NCBI GenBank assembly: GCA_002432715.1
Contig: DJGJ01000046.1
Coordinates: 38,403-56,970 of the forward strand
Direction of reading: 5' to 3'
DNA: 18,568 nt
Source of the DNA: Sphaerochaeta sp. UBA5849
GTDB taxonomy: Bacteria > Spirochaetota > Spirochaetia > Sphaerochaetales > Sphaerochaetaceae
Positions within the stretch are counted from its first letter, which is position 1, and each line of letters starts with the position of its first letter. The translations under genes were made by a program, and so were the position numbers. Below the pieces are notes generated by a model. It was not told where the DNA came from. It made no database searches and worked only from the letters and a program-made list of their open reading frames with translations. This document shows positions 11,828 through 18,568 of the stretch, piece after piece.

Positions 11828-12427
11828 ATGACACCACTTGCAATTTCCTTGTTGTCTGACTACTACAATGAAAAAGGTATCTCATCAAGCTGTGAAGACC
11901 TTGAGGATGCCTTGCTTACCAAAGGGCTCTACGGACATTTGGCTTTGAATCAATCAAATGGCAAGCAGACCGCCTTTCCATATTTCTCAGCTTTGCTGGA
12001 GAATTTGGCAGAGCTTCCCAATCCGATGTGCGACCTCTCGTTTCTTATCCGCTTTGAGAGTTCGTATGAATCCAAGGAGCGGTATCCAGCCTTAGTAGAG
12101 GCAGCATTTACCTCGGCAAGCCGGAGCAAGCCCTTGGAAACGAGCGTGATGCTTCTTCTTGCCTTGAAGTGGATGGATGAGGAATTTTTTGAGCAGTACA
12201 AAGCACTTCAGGACCTTTTCCGTACTGCCGTCAAGCAATGCAAAGCAGACCAAAAATTGACAGCTGAAGAGCAGAAAGTCTTTGACTGGGTCATTTTGAA
12301 AGGAATACGGCTTGAACTTTTGGACAGTTATCTGTATCTACCGATGCTGCACTCCTCTCAAGCAAAAACCAAACCGTATATCGATCGCCTGCATGCAATT
12401 GAAGTGAAGCAAAGCTTGTATGTGTAA
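11828..12427 (+). CDS. Uncharacterised 199-aa helical protein in the transporter operon
   Basis: I do not recognise this protein. It is soluble, without signal peptide or membrane segment, and looks almost wholly helical, with many Leu, Glu, Lys and aromatic residues (for example LDSYLYLPML near the end). It has no obvious catalytic or nucleotide-binding motif. The ATG at 11828 has the better spacing from the purine-rich GAGAGAG (11814-11820); ATG 11822 is possible but lies directly against it. It stands between the binding-protein gene and the first permease (12-nt gap), a place where extra genes are not usual in YesOPQ-type operons. A role in handling the substrate, regulating uptake or binding a transporter part is possible, but this is inference from position only. 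Confidence 0.7.
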   Translation: MTPLAISLLSDYYNEKGISSSCEDLEDALLTKGLYGHLALNQSNGKQTAFPYFSALLENLAELPNPMCDLSFLIRFESSYESKERYPALVEAAFTSASRSKPLETSVMLLLALKWMDEEFFEQYKALQDLFRTAVKQCKADQKLTAEEQKVFDWVILKGIRLELLDSYLYLPMLHSSQAKTKPYIDRLHAIEVKQSLYV

Positions 12428-12439
12428 AGGAAACACTCT

Positions 12440-13357
12440 ATGAAACAAAAAATTGCCAAGCAGCTTTCCCACCGAAATCGAAAGAAAGGAATCGATATGG
12501 GTAGAGGGTTTCTCTACCTTCTTCCTTGGCTTATCGGCTTTGCTGTGTTCAAGCTCTATCCCATTCTTGCAACAGCAGCCTACAGCTTCACCAATTATAA
12601 TTTGTTCAACGCCACGTATTCATTCATCGGGTTGAAGAACTATGAATCAATCTTCACATCGTCGCGGTATATGAACTCATTCGCAGTGACATTCAAATAT
12701 GCCTTCCTTACCGTTCCCTTGAAATTGGCGTTTGCCCTTTTTATTGCCCATATCCTCAACTCAAAACTCAAGGGGATTAAATTTTTCAGAACCGCCTATT
12801 ATATTCCTTCCATCCTCGGAGGGTCGGTTGCCATCGCTGTGTTATGGCAGTTTGTCTGGCAGAATGATGGTTTGGTGAACCAAGTCCTCGGCTTTTTCGG
12901 AGCACAGAAGGTGAACTGGCTCGGTGACCCGTCGTATACACTGTATGTAGTAAGTCTGCTCAGGGTATGGCAGTTCGGATCGGCAATGGTTATGTTCCTG
13001 GCCGCCCTTAAGAACGTGCCTAAAGATCTATACGAAGCTGCGATGATTGATGGAGCCAGCAAGGTCAGGACCTTTTTCTCTATCACCATCCCCCTGATCT
13101 CGCCAATTATTTTCTACAATATCGTTACCCAGCTAGTACAGACGTTCCAAGAATTCAATGGTCCGTACATTATCACCCAGGGTGGTCCTATGGGTTCCAC
13201 AACCCTCATCACTCTGCTCATCTACCAGAATGCTTTCAAGACCTACAACATGGGCATGGCCAGTGCTCTTGCTTGGTTGCTTTTCATGATTGTCGCAGTC
13301 TTGTCTGTGATTGCATTCACCAGTCAGAAATATTGGGTGTACTACAACGAGGATTAA
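12440..13357 (+). CDS. ABC sugar transporter permease 1 (YesP/TogM/UgpA type)
   Basis: A 305-aa inner-membrane permease of the carbohydrate uptake transporter-1 family. Six membrane helices can be seen, starting at FLYLLPWLIGFAVFKLYPIL (about 24-43). The cytoplasmic EAA loop that docks the ATPase is EAAMIDGASKVRTFFSITIP (199-218). It starts 12 nt after the unknown gene with a clear ribosome-binding site (AAAGGAAA). It should pair with the next gene's product as a heterodimer. No ATPase gene is present in the operon, so a shared MsmX-type ATPase from elsewhere is expected, as in Bacillus YesOPQ. Confidence 0.93.
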   Translation: MKQKIAKQLSHRNRKKGIDMGRGFLYLLPWLIGFAVFKLYPILATAAYSFTNYNLFNATYSFIGLKNYESIFTSSRYMNSFAVTFKYAFLTVPLKLAFALFIAHILNSKLKGIKFFRTAYYIPSILGGSVAIAVLWQFVWQNDGLVNQVLGFFGAQKVNWLGDPSYTLYVVSLLRVWQFGSAMVMFLAALKNVPKDLYEAAMIDGASKVRTFFSITIPLISPIIFYNIVTQLVQTFQEFNGPYIITQGGPMGSTTLITLLIYQNAFKTYNMGMASALAWLLFMIVAVLSVIAFTSQKYWVYYNED

Positions 13358-13361
13358 TGCC

Positions 13362-14204
13362 ATGGAAACACGTAAGAAAATTGCAGAAATTATGAAATAT
13401 ACCATCCTGATCTTTATTGGCTTCCTAATGCTCTATCCAATGCTGTGGATGGTGGGCTCATCGTTCAAGAGCAGCAATGCCGAAATATTCTCATCGATCA
13501 GCATTTTACCGAAGAACCCGACCTTTGATGCATATAAAAACGGATGGTTTGCCTCAAACTATCAGTATGGACGCTATATGATCAACACGTTTTTGTTTGT
13601 TATCCCAAAGGTGCTGGGTACTGTTCTTTCCTGTGTAATGGCGGCCTACGCCTTTACCCGATTCTCCTTCAGGTCACAGAAGTTGCTCTTCGGGCTTTGT
13701 ATATCAACACTCTTTCTTCCGCAGGTGGTACTGAATATCCCTCAGTTCCTTCTATTCAACAAGCTTGGGTGGCTGGACTCCTTCAAGCCATTGGTCATTC
13801 CGAGCTTCTTCGCTGTTGATACCTATTTTGTATTCATCCTCGTTCAGTTTATGAGAACTATCCCGATGGATCTCGACCAGGCGGCTTTCCTGGACGGGTG
13901 CAACTCTTTGCAGAGACTTCGGCATGTCATGGTTCCCATGACTGTTCCGGCGATTGTGTCCGTCGTGCTATTTCAGTTCATGTGGAGTTCCAATGACTTC
14001 CAAGGGCCGTTGATCTATCTCAACTCGGTTTCCAAGTATCCCTCTTCCTTGGGGCTTCGGCTCATTATGGATGCAGAAAGCGGATTTGAATGGAACAAAG
14101 TACTCGCCATGTCGGTAGTAACAATATTGCCCTCTATCATCGTATTTTTCCTGGCTCAGGATTCATTTGTAGACGGCATTACAGCAGGAGGAATAAAAGG
14201 ATGA
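13362..14204 (+). CDS. ABC sugar transporter permease 2 (YesQ/TogN/UgpE type)
   Basis: A 280-aa inner-membrane permease, partner of the preceding gene. Six helices begin at YTILIFIGFLMLYPMLWMV (about 13-31). The EAA loop is QAAFLDGCNSLQRLRHVMVP (173-192), with Gln in place of the usual first Glu. The start at 13362 lies 5 nt after the previous stop. The frame is open back into the previous gene, but METRKK is the natural cytoplasmic N-terminus. Its stop codon overlaps the next start as ATGA, so translation is coupled to the GH28 enzyme. The family handles mono- and oligosaccharides; pectin fragments are inferred from the operon. Confidence 0.92.
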   Translation: METRKKIAEIMKYTILIFIGFLMLYPMLWMVGSSFKSSNAEIFSSISILPKNPTFDAYKNGWFASNYQYGRYMINTFLFVIPKVLGTVLSCVMAAYAFTRFSFRSQKLLFGLCISTLFLPQVVLNIPQFLLFNKLGWLDSFKPLVIPSFFAVDTYFVFILVQFMRTIPMDLDQAAFLDGCNSLQRLRHVMVPMTVPAIVSVVLFQFMWSSNDFQGPLIYLNSVSKYPSSLGLRLIMDAESGFEWNKVLAMSVVTILPSIIVFFLAQDSFVDGITAGGIKG

Positions 14205-15796
14205 GCAACATTACTCTTGTCATGCAGGTTGTTGAACCACGATTTGCAGTGTTTATGTTGGAAGGAAGCGGCAAGTTCTTGACCAATGAGAACTATGAAA
14301 TCTTTATAAACGGGACGAAGACCGGTGTATCCAACAAGGTTGTCGAGACCCTGTACGACCTGCTTCCTCAGACTGCTTACTCCCTGGATATTGTTATGGG
14401 GGAGCAATACTACCATACAGAATTCACCACTGGAGTCGAACTGGTCACCTTGGATGTCCATCGATTCGGCGCCAAGGGTGATGGAAAGACCGATGATACC
14501 AGTGCCATTCAGGCTGCGATACTCTGTTGCCCGGCAAACGGGCGGGTGCTTGTTCCTCAGGGTGATTATCGGGTGGGAAGTCTGTTTCTGAAGAGTGATA
14601 TCACTATCGAGGTTGCAAAAGACGCCACTTTGAAGTTCACCACCGACAGGAAAAAACTTCCAATTCTTCCGGGCTTGATTGAAACCACCGATGGCAAGGG
14701 CGAATATAATCTGGGAAGCTGGGAAGGAAATCCATTGAATACTTTTGCTTCCTTGTTCACCGGCGTCGGGGTTGAGAATGTCGTCATCACCGGCCAAGGT
14801 GTTTTGGATGGTGAAGCCTCGTTTGAAAATTGGTGGAAGGATGAGGGCCGCATCAAGATTGGTGGAGCCTTCCGTCCGAGAATGATTTTTCTCAACAACT
14901 GCAAGCACATTCTCATACAGGGTTTGACGATCCAGAACAGCCCCGCATGGAATTTGCATCCGTACTTCAGCGAAGACACCAAATGGATCAATTTGACTGT
15001 GTTGAACCCGAAGGTCTCACCGAACACTGATGGTATTGATCCGGAGTCGGTAAATGGTCTTTTGCTGCTTGGTGTCCATTTTTCCCTTGGAGATGACTGT
15101 ATCGCCATCAAGGCTGGAAAAATCTATATGGGTAAAAAGTACAAGGTTCCTTCCCGCAACCTTGAAGTCCGTCACTGCCTTATGGAGAACGGTCATGGGG
15201 CTGTCACCATCGGAAGTGAAATGGCTGGAGGCGTATACGATGTACTGGCTAGTGATTGCGTGTTCAGGAATACCGACCGGGGGCTCAGGGTCAAGACGAG
15301 AAGGGGGAGGGGAAAAGACGCTGTGGTAAGCAATATCACCTTCGAGAATATCGATATGGATGGAGTGCTTACTCCTTTTGTCGTTAATTCCTTCTACTGG
15401 TGTTGCGATCCCGACGGTCACAGCGACTATGTACGCAGTAAAGAATGCCTTCCTGTAGATGACAGAACACCACGCATCAAGGAATTGACATTCAGGAATA
15501 TCGATGCCCGAAACTCAGAGGTGGCAGCGTGTTATTTCCATGGGCTTCCCGAAGCTAAAATTGAGAAATTGACACTGCAGAATGTGCATGTAGGATTCGC
15601 AGAAGAGGCAAAACCAGAATATCCGGCAATGATGGCGGATCTTGATATGTGTATTAAGAAAGGGTATGTGATTAAAAACGTCAATGAACTGGTTCTTGAT
15701 ACCGTGACGATTGAAGGGCAGGAAGGGCTTGGTTTCTTGTGCGAGGATATCGATATACTACACACACAAGGGGAAATGGAATGCGATTTGCAGTAA
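14201..15796 (+). CDS. Cytoplasmic glycoside hydrolase family 28 (polygalacturonase-like)
   Basis: A 531-aa right-handed beta-helix hydrolase of GH28, which cleaves galacturonic-acid-containing backbones by inversion. The GH28 signatures are all present: NTDGID (275-280), GDDC with Asp298 and Asp299, GHG with His332, and RVK (363-365) in place of the usual RIK. Residues 1-80 form a separate beta-rich domain like the fibronectin-III-like start of exo-acting bacterial members, then DVHRFGAKGDGKTDDTSAIQ opens the helix. There is no signal peptide, so it should act inside the cell on imported oligomers, probably from the non-reducing end. Exo-polygalacturonase and rhamnogalacturonan hydrolase are both possible. 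ATG 14201 overlaps the permease stop; AGGAGG is at 14186-14191. Confidence 0.9.
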   Translation: MSNITLVMQVVEPRFAVFMLEGSGKFLTNENYEIFINGTKTGVSNKVVETLYDLLPQTAYSLDIVMGEQYYHTEFTTGVELVTLDVHRFGAKGDGKTDDTSAIQAAILCCPANGRVLVPQGDYRVGSLFLKSDITIEVAKDATLKFTTDRKKLPILPGLIETTDGKGEYNLGSWEGNPLNTFASLFTGVGVENVVITGQGVLDGEASFENWWKDEGRIKIGGAFRPRMIFLNNCKHILIQGLTIQNSPAWNLHPYFSEDTKWINLTVLNPKVSPNTDGIDPESVNGLLLLGVHFSLGDDCIAIKAGKIYMGKKYKVPSRNLEVRHCLMENGHGAVTIGSEMAGGVYDVLASDCVFRNTDRGLRVKTRRGRGKDAVVSNITFENIDMDGVLTPFVVNSFYWCCDPDGHSDYVRSKECLPVDDRTPRIKELTFRNIDARNSEVAACYFHGLPEAKIEKLTLQNVHVGFAEEAKPEYPAMMADLDMCIKKGYVIKNVNELVLDTVTIEGQEGLGFLCEDIDILHTQGEMECDLQ

Positions 15797-16656
15797 CCGC
15801 AACCCAGACGAACATTGGTTCGAGACTTCCTTTTGTTTTTCAAGGACCTTTTTCGGAGACATTTCCCAAGATCAAGGCCTGTGGATTTGATCAGGTCGAG
15901 ATTCACTTGCGTGACTCCTCTTGCATTGATCGGGTTGCTCTGAAGCGCTTATTGGATGCGCATGACCTGGATGTCTGCTCGATTGGTACTGGTGAAGCGT
16001 ATAGCGTCGATCGTCTGTTTTTATCCAGCGATGACCAAGCGGTTCGGGAACAAGCCATTCAACGGGTCAAGGAGCATTTGGTTACTGCCTCCTACTTCAA
16101 CGATGCAGTGGTGATTATCGGACTGCTGCGGGGGAATATCAAGGACTGTTCGAGCAGGCAGGCATTTGAGGCAAACCTACGGACAAGCCTTGAGGAATGC
16201 CTTGATTCAGCCGAAACGGAGAAACAGACGCTCGTAATCGAGCTGATCAATCGCTATGAAGCTGATTTCCTGCATACCATCGAAGAAGGTCTTGCATTCA
16301 TATCTTCCTTCAATTCTCCGTATTTGAAGTTGCATATCGATTCATTTCATATGAATATTGAAGAGTGCAATGTTCGTAAGGCGATTCTCAAAGCCGGGCC
16401 TGCTATAGGTCATGTCCATGTGTCGGATAATGATCGTATGTATGTAGGTCATGGGCACTTTGACTTTGGTTTGTTTTTCTCGGCCTTGCAAGAGGCCGGG
16501 TATCGTGGAGCTGTTGCCATTGAAAGCCTCCAAGGGCCCGATGCAGTAACCTCGGCGACTCATTCCCTGTCAAATATGAAGAAATGCCTTGCACTGGCGA
16601 CTTGTCCTGATGATACTGATAGCAAGGAAGGGGTACGATGGCAGAGAAGAGTTTGA
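15781..16656 (+). CDS. Ketose 3-epimerase-like TIM barrel protein
   Basis: A 291-aa xylose-isomerase-like TIM barrel (AP endonuclease family 2). The metal site typical of D-tagatose/D-psicose 3-epimerases can be followed: IELINRYE (Glu154), LHIDSFHMNIEE (Asp187, His190), GHVHVSDNDR (His211, His213) and VAIES (Glu248). The ELINRYE plus DSFHMNIEE pair is close to the ketose 3-epimerase group, rather than to myo-inosose or hydroxypyruvate isomerases. It would epimerise or isomerise a keto sugar released by the operon's hydrolases; which sugar is unknown. The start lies 16 nt inside the GH28 gene, and its end overlaps the regulator gene by 19 nt, so it is tightly coupled to both. Confidence 0.82.
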   Translation: MRFAVTATQTNIGSRLPFVFQGPFSETFPKIKACGFDQVEIHLRDSSCIDRVALKRLLDAHDLDVCSIGTGEAYSVDRLFLSSDDQAVREQAIQRVKEHLVTASYFNDAVVIIGLLRGNIKDCSSRQAFEANLRTSLEECLDSAETEKQTLVIELINRYEADFLHTIEEGLAFISSFNSPYLKLHIDSFHMNIEECNVRKAILKAGPAIGHVHVSDNDRMYVGHGHFDFGLFFSALQEAGYRGAVAIESLQGPDAVTSATHSLSNMKKCLALATCPDDTDSKEGVRWQRRV

Positions 16657-17306
16657 CAGCAACAGCATACGACGTAATCAAGAAGCAGATACTCAACTGT
16701 GTTATCCTTCCAGGGGACCGTATTGACGAGCAGATGATTTGCAGTGCATACGAGATAGGAAAAACGCCCTTTCGCGAGGCCATTATCCGTCTGGTAGCCG
16801 AGCAACTGGTCGAGGTGATCCCGCGCAAGGGTATGTATGCTTCTCGTCTGGATGCGAAAGAAATCTCCGAGGTTTTCAGTTTTCGTAAGATTTTTGAACC
16901 TGTTACCGTCTGTCAGAATCTGCATTTGGTTGATTTGAACGCCTTGGAAGATAACATTGAGCAACTGAGAATGTTATGCAAGAACATTCCGCAAGTGGAT
17001 GCAGAGACACTGTGCACGTGTGACTTTGAATTTCATCACATTCTCGTCTCCTCGGCGCACAATACACGATTGGACCGCTCATTTGTTCCCGTTTTCCAGG
17101 ATGCGTATCGAATCAGCATGCTCAATGGGTTGCGCAATGAAATCAATAAGGAAACGTGGGTCGAGACACTGGAACATCACAAGCTCATCTATCGGGCGAT
17201 TATGGAAGAGAACACCGATGAGATAGCTAACGCGTACAACTTCCATTTGAACTATTATCTATCCTCTGCATTGCGGACGATCCGCAATTTGAGCACGAAC
17301 ACCTAA
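16638..17306 (+). CDS. GntR-family transcriptional regulator, FadR subfamily (FCD domain)
   Basis: A 222-aa regulator. The N-terminal winged helix (1-70) includes TATAYDVIKKQILNCVILPG, then GKTPFREAIIRLVAEQLVEV and the wing IPRKGMYA. The C-terminal FCD effector domain (about 75-215) keeps probable metal or acid ligands: Asp129 and His133 in CDFEFHHIL, a histidine in LEHHKLIYRAI, and another in FHLNYYL. FCD regulators of uronate and sugar-acid genes sense the pathway's organic acids; here a pectin breakdown product is likely. It is encoded within the operon it probably controls and overlaps the epimerase gene by 19 nt, giving autoregulation. The likely target is the promoter at 10366-10393, though no clear GntR palindrome was found there. 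Confidence 0.88.
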   Translation: MAEKSLTATAYDVIKKQILNCVILPGDRIDEQMICSAYEIGKTPFREAIIRLVAEQLVEVIPRKGMYASRLDAKEISEVFSFRKIFEPVTVCQNLHLVDLNALEDNIEQLRMLCKNIPQVDAETLCTCDFEFHHILVSSAHNTRLDRSFVPVFQDAYRISMLNGLRNEINKETWVETLEHHKLIYRAIMEENTDEIANAYNFHLNYYLSSALRTIRNLSTNT

Positions 17307-17320
17307 TAACGGAGCAACCG

Positions 17321-18448
17321 ATGAATAACACACAATTGATGGCCACTTCGATGGTCACCCTGTTTAATACGCACAAGCGTTCCTGGCACTATGTAACCGA
17401 GCTCACCCTGCAGAGTTTGTATCGAACATCGGTGGTACTCGGTGACCAAGCATTGAAAACGTGGACTCTCAATACTTACGAGCCGTTCATCAACAACGAC
17501 GGAAGCATCAACGGTCATGTCATGGACGAGTACAGTCTGGATTTGGTAGCTCCTGGAAAGTTCTTATTCCCCATGTATCAGGAGACAGGTGAAACTCGTT
17601 ACGTGAAGGCTATGCAGACCATTGCCCTGCAGCTTGAAAACCAACCTCGCACGGAGGAAGGTGGATTCTGGCATAAGCTACGCTATCCGCATCAGATGTG
17701 GCTGGATGGATTTTATATGCAGGCTCCGTTTGCCGTCCAGTATTACAAGATGCAAGGCAGCCTTTTAGCATTGCTTGACGACTTGGTATCTCAATTTGAG
17801 CTGATGTACAACAAAAGCCTGGAGCCCAAGTCAGGTCTTTTGCTCCATGCCTGGGATGAGAGCAAGTCCATGCCATGGTGCAATCCTGAAACCGGCCTTT
17901 CCGGTTACGTGTGGGGAAGGGCGCTTGGATGGTACTGCATGGCGTTGGTGGATATTCTCGATTACATCCCACAAACCGATGAGTATTTGCAATACCGAAA
18001 CCGTCTTGCAGTGCTGGTCTCATCTCTTGGTGCTGCAGTCTGTTCTGTGCAGGATGTCCAAACCGGTTTGTGGTGGCAGGTTATGGACAAGCCGAATGAA
18101 GGTGACAACTACCTTGAGTCTTCTGCCTCGGCAATGTTCTCGTATTTCCTGCAAAAAGCAGCTCGCAAGAACCTTGTTACCGATCCTGTTGGTTGCAAAC
18201 AGGCTGGTGTCAGGGCTTTTGAGGGCATGCTGATGCACAAGACGAATATCGATGAGCAAGGAATTTTACATGTGAGGGATATCTGCAAAAGTGCAGGACT
18301 CGGCAAAGCACTGGATGTTAACCCGTATCGAGATGGCAGTTTCTCCTACTATACTTCAGGCGAACCCAGAGTCACTGACAATATGCATGGTACCGGTCCG
18401 CTTTTGCTTGCTGCATTGGAGTATGAGTATGCAGACAGACTTGCTTGA
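17321..18448 (+). CDS. Glycoside hydrolase family 105, unsaturated rhamnogalacturonyl hydrolase-like
   Basis: A 375-aa (alpha/alpha)6-barrel hydrolase of GH105 (also called GH88-like), related to Bacillus YesR and YteR. Such enzymes hydrate the 4,5-unsaturated galacturonyl end left by pectin lyases and release it. Seen: HKLRYPHQMWLDGFYMQ with the probable catalytic Asp129, HAWDES (176-181), WGRALGWYCMALVD (198-211) and NYLESSASAMFSY. There is no signal peptide, so it acts in the cytoplasm on imported unsaturated di- or oligosaccharides. It starts 15 nt after the regulator gene with CGGAG as ribosome-binding site. It implies that a lyase elsewhere in the genome supplies unsaturated ends. It is the last gene of the operon, closed by the terminator at 18498-18531. 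Confidence 0.88.
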   Translation: MNNTQLMATSMVTLFNTHKRSWHYVTELTLQSLYRTSVVLGDQALKTWTLNTYEPFINNDGSINGHVMDEYSLDLVAPGKFLFPMYQETGETRYVKAMQTIALQLENQPRTEEGGFWHKLRYPHQMWLDGFYMQAPFAVQYYKMQGSLLALLDDLVSQFELMYNKSLEPKSGLLLHAWDESKSMPWCNPETGLSGYVWGRALGWYCMALVDILDYIPQTDEYLQYRNRLAVLVSSLGAAVCSVQDVQTGLWWQVMDKPNEGDNYLESSASAMFSYFLQKAARKNLVTDPVGCKQAGVRAFEGMLMHKTNIDEQGILHVRDICKSAGLGKALDVNPYRDGSFSYYTSGEPRVTDNMHGTGPLLLAALEYEYADRLA

Positions 18449-18481
18449 TACTCCAGATTTTGGGAGCTCCGGCCTGAGCCG

Positions 18482-18531
18482 TACAGTACAGTGATCCAAG
18501 AAGGCAGGGGTGATGATACTCCTGCCTTTTG
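18482..18531 (+). repeat. Direct repeat copy B containing the operon's terminator
   Basis: AAGGCAGG (18501-18508) and CCTGCCTT (18521-18528) form the stem, with a TTTT tail. This ends the pectin operon 50 nt after the GH105 stop. Positions 18498-18531 are identical to 9069-9102, and 18482-18500 match 9053-9071 at 15 of 19 bases. After the TTTTG the two copies differ. The remaining 37 nt of the window hold AAGGAG (18544-18549), perhaps the start of another gene's translation signal. Confidence 0.8.
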
Positions 18532-18568
18532 TTGCAGAATAGCTAAGGAGCTGTGCAAATATAAACTA

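Noticed and set aside
14156..14959. Minus-strand open frame of 267 codons inside the GH28 gene
   Set aside because: It is antisense to a protein with all GH28 catalytic motifs and shows no recognisable domain.

Overview
The window looks like a chromosomal accessory segment of a carbohydrate-fermenting, Gram-negative anaerobe. My best guess is a Sphaerochaeta-like spirochaete. The guess rests on the cysteine-free solute-binding-protein leader ending in LFAGGSSE, the multi-sugar ABC operon without its own ATPase, and the overall gene mix. It comes from recall, not from a search.

Layout. (1) 150-781: a HigB/HigA toxin-antitoxin pair with a palindrome sitting in its promoter. (2) 813-1040: a decayed fragment of a ketopantoate-reductase-like gene on the minus strand. 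(3) 1134-3668: a metal-homeostasis locus. It has a small histidine-motif protein translationally coupled to a P1B-type ATPase with an atypical CPG transmembrane motif, followed by a CopZ-like chaperone. The same 6-2-6 palindrome (TTGATT-N2-AATCAA) lies in front of both transcription units. (4) 7528-3694, minus strand: a three-subunit molybdenum hydroxylase operon (Mo, FAD and 2Fe-2S subunits, xdhABC order) with a hairpin-rich leader and a terminator. (5) 7585-8854: a small LuxR-type HTH gene whose best ribosome-binding site leads into a stop codon, then a DUF4037-like nucleotidyltransferase. (6) 8851-10062: a gene graveyard. The 3' end of an amidohydrolase gene (minus) abuts the 3' end of a short-chain dehydrogenase gene (plus), then comes an intrinsic terminator, then a group II intron cut off inside its reverse transcriptase. 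(7) 10366-18531: a single-strand pectin/rhamnogalacturonan uptake and intracellular degradation operon.

How the pectin operon works together. A periplasmic binding protein and two permeases (YesOPQ/TogBMN type; the ATPase must be encoded elsewhere) import oligosaccharides. A cytoplasmic GH28 enzyme trims them and a GH105 hydrolase removes unsaturated uronic acid ends. A ketose-3-epimerase-like TIM barrel probably handles a released monosaccharide. An FCD-type GntR repressor is encoded inside the operon. An uncharacterised 199-aa helical protein sits between the binding protein and the permeases. A strong hairpin after the binding-protein gene probably sets its excess over the permeases. Several downstream genes overlap (4, 16 and 19 nt), indicating translational coupling.

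The ~50-nt terminator-containing sequence in the graveyard recurs in the same orientation just after the GH105 gene, so near-identical direct repeats bracket the intron remnant and the whole pectin operon. The most attractive leads are the paired palindromes and CPG motif of the metal locus, the unknown protein in the transporter operon, and the direct terminator repeats flanking a 9.4-kb block. I saw no CRISPR array, tRNA or rRNA.
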